The notes: generated by a model not told the origin, from the sequence alone. Counted from the first letter of the stretch, positions 1 through 6,651 are shown. The stretch is DNA of 11,855 nt from Lachnospiraceae bacterium UBA7480 (GCA_002479655.1 DLOQ01000152.1:18877-30731); one strand, 5' to 3'. A program made the numbers and translations.

Positions 1-366
1 ATCCCGAAAGAGATAGAGGATCTGAACGACTGGCAGGTAGAAGACTGGCCCAGTACGGAGGAAGGCGAAGCAAGACAAAGTGAAGAAATGGAAGAAATGT
101 ATCGGATCCTGTTCGCTTCTCCGGCGGTCGAAGCAGTGACCTGGTGGGATTTTTGTGATGGAGCATGGCTGGGGGCGCCTTCCGGCTTGCTTAGAAAAGA
201 TAGCAGCTTAAAGCCTGTTTATAAAAAATTGCATCATATGGTCAATGAAGAATGGACAACGAATTATGAAGCGATGACAGACGACTGTGGAAGGCTTATT
301 CTGAATGGTTATAAAGGGGAATACACGATTTTGGCAAATGGGCAGACGATTCGTGAGAGCTTATAG
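1..366 (+). CDS. GH10 endo-1,4-beta-xylanase-like protein, C-terminal end (5' truncated by window)
   Basis: The frame is open from base 1 to a TAG at 364-366, giving the last 121 residues of a longer protein. The stretch VTWWDFCDGAWLGAPSGLLR, followed by a lysine/proline/tyrosine segment (SLKPVYKKLHHMV), is the typical C-terminal part of the GH10 TIM barrel: the last strand with its conserved tryptophans, then the final helix. About 35 further residues (NGYKGEYTILANG) look like the short beta extension of many bacterial GH10 xylanases. GH10 enzymes cleave internal beta-1,4 bonds of xylan. Both catalytic glutamates should lie upstream of the window, so activity, signal peptide and location cannot be judged. 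The genes that follow (YesL-like protein, acetylesterase, GH43) fit a xylan locus. The family call is fairly secure; exact substrate is inferred. Confidence 0.8.
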   Translation: MPKEIEDLNDWQVEDWPSTEEGEARQSEEMEEMYRILFASPAVEAVTWWDFCDGAWLGAPSGLLRKDSSLKPVYKKLHHMVNEEWTTNYEAMTDDCGRLILNGYKGEYTILANGQTIRESL

Positions 367-398
367 ATCATCCTGCCGGTTTGAATCAAGTGGTTGAT

Positions 399-414
399 CC
401 GTTCCGGATAACGG
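399..414 (+). other. Small inverted repeat between the GH10 and YesL-like genes
   Basis: CCGTT at 399-403 is complementary to AACGG at 410-414 around a 6-nt loop. A competing fold pairs ATCCG (397-401) with CGGAT (405-409). No T-run follows, so it is not a convincing intrinsic terminator. The 59-nt gap otherwise shows no promoter. It could be a weak processing or attenuation element, or chance. Confidence 0.25.
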
Positions 415-449
415 TCGTTTCATGAATGATAGAAAAGAGGTATGTAGAT

Positions 450-1139
450 TTGGGTTTGTTTCGATTTGACAGTCCGATCATGATTCTGATCGGAAAAATA
501 GCGGATTTTATTGTTTTGAATACGTTATGGGTCATCTGTTGTATCCCTGTTGTGACGATAGGCGCGGCAACCACAGCCAAATATACGATCGCCATGAGGA
601 TCCTGCGTGATGAGGGTTCCGGGGTCATAGTGCCATATTTTCGGGCTTTTAAGGACAATTTTAAGCAGGCGACCGTGATCTGGTGCATGCTGATTCCGGT
701 CATCATTTTTTGTGTGATGGACTGGTACTATATCAGAGAAAAAGGAAATGATATATCGCATTATTATGTTGCGGCAGTTTTTGTCTTTTCCATGATCGTT
801 CTTTGCGTATGTATGTCGGTTTTTCCTTTTATTGCCAGATTTAAGGTGACTGTGAAGGAGGCGATGAAAGCAGCTTTTATCCTTTCTTTTCTTCAGTTTT
901 TTAAGTTTGTGCTGATTGCGCTTATTGAGGTCGGGACGGTCATTGCGGCGATCTGGTATTCACGGTGGTTTCCGCTGGTGCTTTTATTTGGAACCTGTAC
1001 TGCATTTTATTTTAATACGCTGGTATGTGTAAAGGCATTCCGGAAGATCGAGGATAAAATGGGAGATCAAGAAGATGTCGAGGGATCCGAGGAAAAGATC
1101 TTTCATGACGCGTCTCCGGAGGAAGACAGGATATCATGA
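450..1139 (+). CDS. YesL-family (DUF624) integral membrane protein
   Basis: The N-terminus GLFRFDSPIM and the following segment VICCIPVVTIGAATTA are the hallmark of the YesL/DUF624 family, found beside carbohydrate-uptake and polysaccharide-degradation genes of Firmicutes (for example the B. subtilis rhamnogalacturonan region). Its biochemical role is not established. Counting from an ATG at 426, hydrophobic stretches at about residues 26-49, 83-101, 113-136, 151-177 and 182-204 suggest five membrane spans, with an acidic cytoplasmic tail. I prefer the TTG at 450: AGAGG (436-440) lies 9 nt upstream, and the product then begins with the usual (M)GLFRFDSP. The ATG at 426 has no visible SD. The stop overlaps the next start as ATGA (1136-1139), indicating translational coupling. 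Family confidence is high; start is less certain. Confidence 0.85.
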   Translation: MGLFRFDSPIMILIGKIADFIVLNTLWVICCIPVVTIGAATTAKYTIAMRILRDEGSGVIVPYFRAFKDNFKQATVIWCMLIPVIIFCVMDWYYIREKGNDISHYYVAAVFVFSMIVLCVCMSVFPFIARFKVTVKEAMKAAFILSFLQFFKFVLIALIEVGTVIAAIWYSRWFPLVLLFGTCTAFYFNTLVCVKAFRKIEDKMGDQEDVEGSEEKIFHDASPEEDRIS

Positions 1140-1879
1140 TCATGCGGTCGCCGCGTCGGGGGACAGATAAGGAAATGGACAGCAAAGATACAGAATTGAA
1201 TAAAAAAGATCAAAATGCCGAAAACAGCTTGAAAAAAAGGCTGGCAGATGAAAGAGAAAAAATATCTGTCATGGACAGGGCGCAGAAGAAGCGTTATTTT
1301 AAAGATTATTATCTGCTGCCAACCGTGATCGCTGTATTTGTGATCTTTTGTATTATCTGGTTTTTATATGATGCGTTGCTGGCAAGGAAGAATGTCCTTT
1401 ATACAGGCGCGCTTGTGGGATGTCAGGTCTCGGATGAGGGAAAAAGGTATCTTACGGAAGGATTTCTTGAGGCGCTTGGCGGAAGAGAAGGAAAGGCTGA
1501 AGTAGTTCTTTCAGAGGATCTTTGGATCGCATTTTCTGACGAGGATCTGGAGAAGTATCAGGCGGCGGATTCCAATCTATATGTCAATATTGCGGCAGGA
1601 GATTTTGATTATATGCTGATTGATGGGGCGGTGATCGAGCAATATGCTTCGCTGGAGGCATTTGCGGATCTGGGGGAGTATGTCAGAAAGTATCAGATGT
1701 CGGAGGACGATATCTATCTGCGGGATGGGAAAGCAATCGCGGTACGGCTCTCCGGGGAAGCGGAAGAACAGGCAGGTATCACTTCCTTTAGTGGAGAGGT
1801 ATATCTGGTTATCGTGGATATCAAAAGAGATCCAACCTATGAAGAATTGCTGATGGAATATATTTTACAGGAGCGATGA
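1136..1879 (+). CDS. Uncharacterised single-pass membrane protein with extracytoplasmic domain
   Basis: Not confidently recognised. The 247-residue product has a very polar, lysine-rich N-terminal segment (residues 1-58), one hydrophobic segment (about 60-78, LPTVIAVFVIFCIIWFLYDA), and an acidic domain of about 165 residues. With positive charge before the span, the C-terminal domain should face outside. The part around residues 145-182, a DFDYMLIDGAVIEQY stretch ending in FADLGEYV, resembles the region of family 1 extracellular solute-binding proteins where a dubious residue set is followed by 'A.LADLSEYL', but the protein is far too short for a full binding protein. It may be a shortened, membrane-tethered relative working with the YesL-like protein or a sugar ABC transporter; that is inference. 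GGAGGAAG at 1118-1125 supports the start at 1136, within the ATGA overlap. Met14 (1175) is an alternative. Confidence 0.7.
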   Translation: MIMRSPRRGTDKEMDSKDTELNKKDQNAENSLKKRLADEREKISVMDRAQKKRYFKDYYLLPTVIAVFVIFCIIWFLYDALLARKNVLYTGALVGCQVSDEGKRYLTEGFLEALGGREGKAEVVLSEDLWIAFSDEDLEKYQAADSNLYVNIAAGDFDYMLIDGAVIEQYASLEAFADLGEYVRKYQMSEDDIYLRDGKAIAVRLSGEAEEQAGITSFSGEVYLVIVDIKRDPTYEELLMEYILQER

Positions 1880-1915
1880 GCGTCTGAACATTATTTTATT
1901 ATATGGAGAATGAAT

Positions 1916-3547
1916 ATGAAATTATCTTCGATCTACAGTGACAACATGATCCTTCAGAGAGGAAAGAAAAATATCATATCAGGTCTGGCGGAGGCTGATG
2001 AAAGCGTCAGCATCCTGTTTCGGGGAGTGCAATACACCACAAAAGCAGACGTGAATGGATGCTGGTCCATAGAGATGCCGCCCTGTGATCAGGAGGAAGA
2101 TCTTGGACCGTTTGAAATGGTGATCAGCGGATCTAAAGGAGAATCCTTCAGGCTGAAGAATATTATGTTTGGCGATGTCTTTCTTTTGGGAGGACAGTCC
2201 AACATGGAACTTCCGTTGGAGCGGACAAGAGATCTTTACGGAGAAGAAATAGACGCTGCGATGGATCAGGACATCAGGATGTTTCAGGTGGAAAAGGTCT
2301 TTGATTTTTCCGGGGAAGCAAAGCTTTTGGAAAGCGGTGAATGGATCTGCGTTACCCCTGAAACGGCAAAGGATTTTAGCGCGGTCGGTTATTTCTTTGC
2401 CAAGATGTACCGCATGGAGAAGCATATCCCGGTCGGTCTTGTGCATACCGCGGTTGGAGGCGCGCCGGTAGAAGCATTTATGAGTGAGGAAAATATCAGA
2501 GCCACTGCCGAAAAAATCAAGACATCCCATGATTTGAAATGTACATGCGACGGGAATAAAAATATGGGCTGTATCTTTTGTTATGATAAGATGCTGAAGG
2601 AAGATAAAGATCCGGAATATGTTGCTAAAGTGCAGGAAAATGACCGTAAAAGGATCGAGGCATGGCATGAGGAGCTGGAGAACAATGATCCCGGTCTTAA
2701 GAACGGCTGGCTTGAGCAGTGGGAGGAATGTGATGATACCATCACACTGCCGGGATTTTTTAAGGGAACGAAATATGAGAAGTATCTGGGTTCGCTCTGG
2801 CTTCAGAAGACGGTTTCCATCCCGGAAAGCATGGCTCATAAGGAGGGCGTACTTGCGCTGGGGACATTGGTTGATTCCGATAAGACATATTTGAATGGGG
2901 AATTGGCCGGCGTTACCGAGTACAAATATCCGCCCAGAAGATACGCGCTGAAAAAAGGCGCGTTAAGAGCCGGAGAAAATGTTATTTCCGTCAGGTTATG
3001 CATGGACAGTAACATCGGCGGAGCAGTACCGGATATGCCGTATCATATCAAAGCCGGTGATGAACAGGTGAGCCTGGAGGGAGAATGGCAGTTGAGAAAA
3101 GGATATGCCTGTGAACGGCTGGAGGGAGAAACATTCTTTATCTGGCATCCGGCGGCGTTATTTCATTCGATGATCGACTCCATCAGGGACATATCATTCA
3201 AGGCTGTGTTATTTTATCAGGGAGAATCCAACTGCGGTTATCCGGAATACTACGCAGATATGCTTGAAGCCATGGTGGAGGAATGGAGAGGACTGTTTGG
3301 GGAAGAGATACCGTTTTTCATGATCGAGATAGCATATTTTCTGGGAGAAGGACCGGACTATGTCGACGATCCTTTCGAGGGAGTCAGAAAAGCGCAGCAC
3401 GAAGCTGTCAAGAGAATGAAAGACGTATATCTTGTGGAGATCTACGACCTTGGTCAGTATAATGAGCTTCACCCGCAGAATAAAAAGGATGTGGCCAAAA
3501 GAGTATTTGAATTATATAAGAATAAAGTAATGGAGGAAGAACGATGA
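1916..3547 (+). CDS. SASA-family carbohydrate acetylesterase (sialate O-acetylesterase / acetylxylan esterase type)
   Basis: An SGNH-type hydrolase predicted to remove acetyl groups from sugar hydroxyls; given the locus, acetylated xylo-oligosaccharides are the likely substrate. Numbered from the ATG at 1910, the N-terminal beta domain covers about 1-85 (IYSDNMILQRGK is typical). GGQSNM holds the nucleophile Ser97, FYQGESN (Gln437-Asn441) is the second block, and ELHPQNK carries the catalytic His521. A beta-sandwich like the sugar-binding domain of GH2 enzymes is inserted at about 294-365, and Cys211, Cys213, Cys221 and Cys224 form a cluster before it. Where many relatives have Asp two residues before the His, this protein has Glu519; Asp513 is nearby. 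No signal peptide, so probably cytoplasmic. The ATG at 1916 is favoured because GGAGA (1905-1909) sits 6 nt upstream but abuts the ATG at 1910. The end overlaps GH43 by ATGA. Confidence 0.88.
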   Translation: MKLSSIYSDNMILQRGKKNIISGLAEADESVSILFRGVQYTTKADVNGCWSIEMPPCDQEEDLGPFEMVISGSKGESFRLKNIMFGDVFLLGGQSNMELPLERTRDLYGEEIDAAMDQDIRMFQVEKVFDFSGEAKLLESGEWICVTPETAKDFSAVGYFFAKMYRMEKHIPVGLVHTAVGGAPVEAFMSEENIRATAEKIKTSHDLKCTCDGNKNMGCIFCYDKMLKEDKDPEYVAKVQENDRKRIEAWHEELENNDPGLKNGWLEQWEECDDTITLPGFFKGTKYEKYLGSLWLQKTVSIPESMAHKEGVLALGTLVDSDKTYLNGELAGVTEYKYPPRRYALKKGALRAGENVISVRLCMDSNIGGAVPDMPYHIKAGDEQVSLEGEWQLRKGYACERLEGETFFIWHPAALFHSMIDSIRDISFKAVLFYQGESNCGYPEYYADMLEAMVEEWRGLFGEEIPFFMIEIAYFLGEGPDYVDDPFEGVRKAQHEAVKRMKDVYLVEIYDLGQYNELHPQNKKDVAKRVFELYKNKVMEEER

Positions 3548-4530
3548 AAAGAAGAGCTAATGAAAGAAAACCGCTGGTAAATCATATTTATACGGCAGAT
3601 CCGTCCGCGCATGTATTTGATGGAAAGATCTATATCTATCCATCCCATGACGTTGCCCATGACTGCCCGGATGATGATGACGGAGATCAGTATATCATGG
3701 AAGATTATCATGTCCTTTCCATGGAGAATCTGGACAGCATATGCGTTGATAACGGTCTTGCGCTTCATCAGGATGATATCCCATGGGTCAAGAACCAGAT
3801 GTGGGCGCCAGACGCTATAGAGCTAAACGGAAAGTATTATCTTGTGTTTCCGGCAAAGGATCATGACGGGATATTCCGTATTGGCGTGGCTGTGGCGGAT
3901 ACGCCTGTAGGACCGTTCCAGCCGCAGGATGATTATATCCAGGGCAGCTACAGCATCGATCCATGCGTGCTCAAGGATCAGGATGGGAAGATCTACTGCT
4001 ATTACGGCGGGCTTTGGGGCGGTCAGCTGGAAATGTGGCAGTCCGGTACATTTGATCCGGATGCAAGAAGACCGGAAGGTGATGACCCGGCGATCGGGCC
4101 TATGGTTGCTGAATTTGCGGAAACGATGGATAAGTTTGTTACGGAGCCGAAGCATATCCGGATCCTTGATGAAAACGGAGAGCCGTTAAAAGCGGGAGAC
4201 GAGGACAGACGGTATTTTGAGGATCCCTGGACTTATAAATACAACGGTAAATACTATTTTTCTTATTCCACGGGAACGACGCATTATATCTGTTATGCGG
4301 AGGGTGACAGCCCGTATGGTCCGTTTACCTATAAGGGGAGGATCATGGAGCCGGTATTGGGCTGGACGACGCATCACTCGGTCGTATGCATTGACGGTGA
4401 GTGGTATTTGTTCTATCACGACTGTGAATTATCCGGCGGGATCACGCATGAAAGATGTGTAAAATATACCAAATTGAACATTTCCGAGGATGGTACGATC
4501 GAAACGATCCATCCTTATGAGGAAGAATAG
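3544..4530 (+). CDS. GH43 family beta-xylosidase / alpha-L-arabinofuranosidase, cytoplasmic
   Basis: A complete 328-residue five-bladed beta-propeller glycosidase. The three GH43 catalytic carboxylates are visible: Asp19 in YTADPSAHV (base), Asp139 in YSIDPCVL (pKa modulator and orientation) and Glu226 in YFEDPW (acid). WAPDAIELNGKYYLVFPA and GWTTHHSVV (His277/His278, the position of the propeller-core metal ligand) are further family signatures. Overall it most resembles intracellular GH43 enzymes of the subfamily-10 type acting on xylo-oligosaccharides, but subfamily and the choice between xylosidase and arabinofuranosidase are inferred from memory of relatives. There is no signal peptide. 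The start lies in an ATGA overlap with the esterase, and GGAGGAAG (3532-3539) is an excellent SD, so deacetylation and hydrolysis are probably produced together. Confidence 0.92.
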   Translation: MKRRANERKPLVNHIYTADPSAHVFDGKIYIYPSHDVAHDCPDDDDGDQYIMEDYHVLSMENLDSICVDNGLALHQDDIPWVKNQMWAPDAIELNGKYYLVFPAKDHDGIFRIGVAVADTPVGPFQPQDDYIQGSYSIDPCVLKDQDGKIYCYYGGLWGGQLEMWQSGTFDPDARRPEGDDPAIGPMVAEFAETMDKFVTEPKHIRILDENGEPLKAGDEDRRYFEDPWTYKYNGKYYFSYSTGTTHYICYAEGDSPYGPFTYKGRIMEPVLGWTTHHSVVCIDGEWYLFYHDCELSGGITHERCVKYTKLNISEDGTIETIHPYEEE

Positions 4531-4531
4531 A

Positions 4532-4549
4532 AGAGCAGTATGTTGCTCT
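4532..4549 (+). other. Stem-loop between GH43 and the sensor/GGDEF gene
   Basis: AGAGCA (4532-4537) pairs perfectly with TGCTCT (4544-4549) around a 6-nt loop, starting one base after the GH43 stop codon. GACAGGGAGG follows instead of a T-run, so it is not a standard intrinsic terminator. It ends 3 nt before the SD of the next gene. Likely roles are an RNA-stability or processing boundary, or tuning of downstream translation. Confidence 0.45.
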
Positions 4550-4552
4550 GAC

Positions 4553-4559
4553 AGGGAGG
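4553..4559 (+). promoter_or_regulatory. Ribosome binding site that fixes a TTG start
   Basis: AGGGAGG lies 6 nt before the TTG at 4566. No in-frame ATG occurs near the point where the PBP fold begins, and translation from this TTG yields KKKVAVFANGW, the expected first beta strand. The site therefore decides the start. Confidence 0.75.
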
Positions 4560-4565
4560 CTTAGG

Positions 4566-6473
4566 TTGAAGAAAAAGGTTGCAGTATTTGCAAATGGCTG
4601 GAATAGTGAGAATCTGTACCGGTGCATAGAGGGGATCTATGCGGGCGCTCCGGAGGGCGTTGTGGATTATTATGTGTTTTTGTGCTATACCGCTTATAAT
4701 ATGTCGGATGTCCTGCAAAAGAGCTTAAGCAGTATCTATGAATTGCCGGATCTCTCTCTTTTTGACGCAGTTATCATATTTTATCCCGGTCTGAATTTTA
4801 GGGAATCCATTGATTTGATCGTGAAAAAGGCGAGAGAGAGCGGACTTCCGGTCGTGTGCATCGGAGCAAAGTATGACGGTTTTTATTTCGTGGGTGTTGA
4901 TAATTATATGGGGATGAAGGAGCTTTGTTCCCATATCATGGAAACCCATGGAGTGAAAAATGCCCGCTATATTGCAGGATCTAGGGATAATGATGATTCT
5001 AATGAACGATTAAGGGCTGTCAGGGATTCTTTCGCGGAGCATGGACTGCGGTTTAGGGATGAAGATGTATTTTATTCGGATTGGGAATCCGGGCACGTGA
5101 TAAAATATATGGAAAAGCTATGCAGAGCCGAAGGAGAGCTTCCCGATGCATTTATCTGCGCCAATGATATATTGGCGGAATCGGTCAGTTATGTCTTGGC
5201 GCAATATGGGATAAAAACGCCGGAAGATGTCATACTTACCGGTTTTGACCATTCGGAGGAGGGGAAGCTGTTTTACCCGTCCATAGCAAGCGTAAACCAG
5301 AATTATGAGGAAGTAGGGAAACGGTCGGCGGAAATATTATATAATGCACTTCAGGGGAAGGAGATGCCTGGGGATAATAAGCTTATGTGCAGATTTTGCC
5401 CGGGGGAAAGCTGTGGATGTAAAAATTGCAACGACGAAGACGAAAGCCGTAAGATGTATGTAAGAAATATACCCCGGAAAAATTTTGACGCGGATAATAT
5501 GGAGGGAAGAAGAAACCGTCTCTCGACAACAATTGTGGAAGCAGTTTCTTATGATGATCTGAAGTTAAGGCTCAGAAAAGAATTTTCAGAGCGGTCGGGA
5601 TGCGAGGGAGACACATTTTTTTGTATGCTTGACGCAAGGCTGTCTCAGATCGCGGAGAAGGATATTCATGATATTCCCCGTTATACCTATGCGGAAGAAA
5701 TGGATGTCGCGGTCAGCAAAATGAACAGGATACCGGGAACCTATGGCCGGATAAAGACGAGGGATCTGCTTCCCGCATTGGGGGATGATCATAAGAATCA
5801 CCTATATACCTTCCTTCCCATCTATTTTGATTTTTTTGTGTGCGGCTATATGGTCTTTGCGGATAGACTGAGTTGGTTTTTATCAACGGCATTTTATCAA
5901 TTTGAACAAAGCTTTGCTTTTTCTATCGTGCTGTACAAGAGGAATGTGCAGGTCACGGAGCTTAATAAGCTGCAGTCCAGACTGATGGAGCAGGATCCGC
6001 TTACCAAAGTTAAGAACCGTACCGCATATGAGCATTATATGAAAGAATTTCAGAATAAATTTAACAATAAGGAAATCAGCGAATTTGCGGTCGTAAATTT
6101 TGATATTAATAATTTAAAGCTGATCAATGATTCGTTGGGGCATGAAAAGGGCGACCTTTATATCCAAAACTGCTGCAAGTATATTTGTAACTGTTTTAAA
6201 TGCAGCCCGATCTTTCGGATCGGCGGTGACGAATTCGTTGTTATTTTGACCGGATCGGATTATCAACGCCGCAATGCTATATTGGATCAGGTCTGCGAGG
6301 ATATGAAAAAAGCTTCGGAGGTTCAGGAGCTGTCCAGCGAACATATCTTTGTTGCTTATGGATTGGCAGATTACGATCCCGAAGCGGATATTGACTGTAT
6401 GACCGTCTTTCGCAGGGCAGATGAACGGATGTACAGGACAAAAAGAAGCATGAAGAATGGGAATATCAGATGA
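4566..6473 (+). CDS. LacI-type sugar-binding domain / GGDEF diguanylate cyclase fusion protein
   Basis: A 635-residue cytoplasmic receptor. Residues 1 to about 270 form a PBP1/LacI-type ligand-binding domain, starting directly at its first strand (KKKVAVFANGW) with no helix-turn-helix; ICANDILAESVSYVL and VILTGFDHSEEGKLFYPS are characteristic. A cluster follows: Cys275, Cys278, Cys283, Cys285, Cys288. Residues about 320-480 form an unassigned, possibly GAF-like middle domain, then a short helical linker. QDPLTKVKNR opens the GGDEF domain: metal-binding Asp513 in VNFDINNLKLIND, GHEKGD, and intact RIGGDEF at 553-557. No RxxD inhibitory site precedes it. GGDEF proteins with these residues make cyclic-di-GMP from GTP. 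No EAL or HD-GYP domain is present. Its place just after GH43 suggests a xylan-derived sugar as ligand (inference). Weakly, it might instead be a nucleotide-binding receptor without activity. Confidence 0.9.
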   Translation: MKKKVAVFANGWNSENLYRCIEGIYAGAPEGVVDYYVFLCYTAYNMSDVLQKSLSSIYELPDLSLFDAVIIFYPGLNFRESIDLIVKKARESGLPVVCIGAKYDGFYFVGVDNYMGMKELCSHIMETHGVKNARYIAGSRDNDDSNERLRAVRDSFAEHGLRFRDEDVFYSDWESGHVIKYMEKLCRAEGELPDAFICANDILAESVSYVLAQYGIKTPEDVILTGFDHSEEGKLFYPSIASVNQNYEEVGKRSAEILYNALQGKEMPGDNKLMCRFCPGESCGCKNCNDEDESRKMYVRNIPRKNFDADNMEGRRNRLSTTIVEAVSYDDLKLRLRKEFSERSGCEGDTFFCMLDARLSQIAEKDIHDIPRYTYAEEMDVAVSKMNRIPGTYGRIKTRDLLPALGDDHKNHLYTFLPIYFDFFVCGYMVFADRLSWFLSTAFYQFEQSFAFSIVLYKRNVQVTELNKLQSRLMEQDPLTKVKNRTAYEHYMKEFQNKFNNKEISEFAVVNFDINNLKLINDSLGHEKGDLYIQNCCKYICNCFKCSPIFRIGGDEFVVILTGSDYQRRNAILDQVCEDMKKASEVQELSSEHIFVAYGLADYDPEADIDCMTVFRRADERMYRTKRSMKNGNIR

Positions 6474-6498
6474 TATGCCTAAAAATACGGAAACGGAA

Positions 6499-6527
6499 TT
6501 GCGAAGCGCGACTTGAAATGATATAAT
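6499..6527 (+). promoter_or_regulatory. Sigma-A-type promoter with extended -10, upstream of the PAS regulator
   Basis: TTGCGA (6499-6504, 4 of 6 matches to TTGACA) is separated by exactly 17 nt from a perfect TATAAT (6522-6527). TG at 6519-6520 gives an extended -10 element (TGnTATAAT). Transcription should start near 6534, leaving a leader of about 114 nt before the ATG at 6648. It lies in the only sizeable intergenic gap of the window and likely drives the regulator, the glycosyltransferase and perhaps uvrB. Confidence 0.75.
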
Positions 6528-6542
6528 GTACTTGAGCGTAGT

Positions 6543-6651
6543 GTGAAAAAACGCCAAGTATCACATTGAAAACGCTAAAGCAGATAGAAAAAGCATTAAG
6601 CTTCACACAGAAAACGCAAAAACAGATAGAAAAGGCTTGGTTTCCGGATGA
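6543..6651 (+). other. Possible small heptad-repeat reading frame or remnant, stop overlapping the regulator start
   Basis: The frame beginning at 6547 is open to TGA at 6649-6651 and reads in sevens: KNAKYHI, ENAKADR, KSIKLHT, ENAKTDR, KGLVSG. Its stop overlaps the ATG at 6648 as ATGA, the coupling arrangement seen twice elsewhere in this window. No ATG, GTG or TTG opens this frame before the repeats. A GTG at 6543 is one base out of phase, and loss of one A from the A6 run at 6546-6551 would join it to the frame. It may be a decayed or frameshifted tiny gene, an artefact of sequencing, or fortuitous. Confidence 0.25.
6547..6651 (+). repeat. 21-nt / 42-nt tandem repeat in the leader of the PAS regulator gene
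   Basis: Two direct copies of 42 nt (6556-6597 and 6598-6639) match at 33 of 42 positions. Each is made of two related 21-nt halves, so boxes of the form (G/A)AAAnGC begin at 6547, 6568, 6589, 6610 and 6631, exactly 21 nt apart. The best conserved pair is GAAAACGCTAAAGCAGATAG (6568) and GAAAACGCAAAAACAGATAG (6610). Twenty-one bases is two helical turns, so all boxes fall on one face of DNA. It is also seven codons, and one frame is open through the array. Both regulatory and coding-remnant explanations are possible. It is too degenerate and regular to be a CRISPR array. Confidence 0.7.

Noticed and set aside
1979..2839. Minus-strand open frame (286 codons) opposite the acetylesterase
   Set aside because: The + strand has clear esterase motifs here, and the antisense product shows no domain.
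4566..4620. Signal peptide on the sensor/GGDEF protein
   Set aside because: The N-terminus is lysines followed by a beta strand of a PBP fold, without a long hydrophobic core or cleavage site.
6195..6236. Cyclic-di-GMP inhibitory I-site before GGDEF
   Set aside because: At the RxxD position five residues before GGDEF the sequence reads FKCS, so arginine and aspartate are both absent.
6474..6498. Intrinsic terminator after the sensor/GGDEF gene
   Set aside because: No stem followed by a T-run can be found, so transcription may continue toward the next promoter.
6556..6639. CRISPR array
   Set aside because: Only two imperfect 42-nt copies with no unique spacers; the copies abut each other and have internal 21-nt structure.
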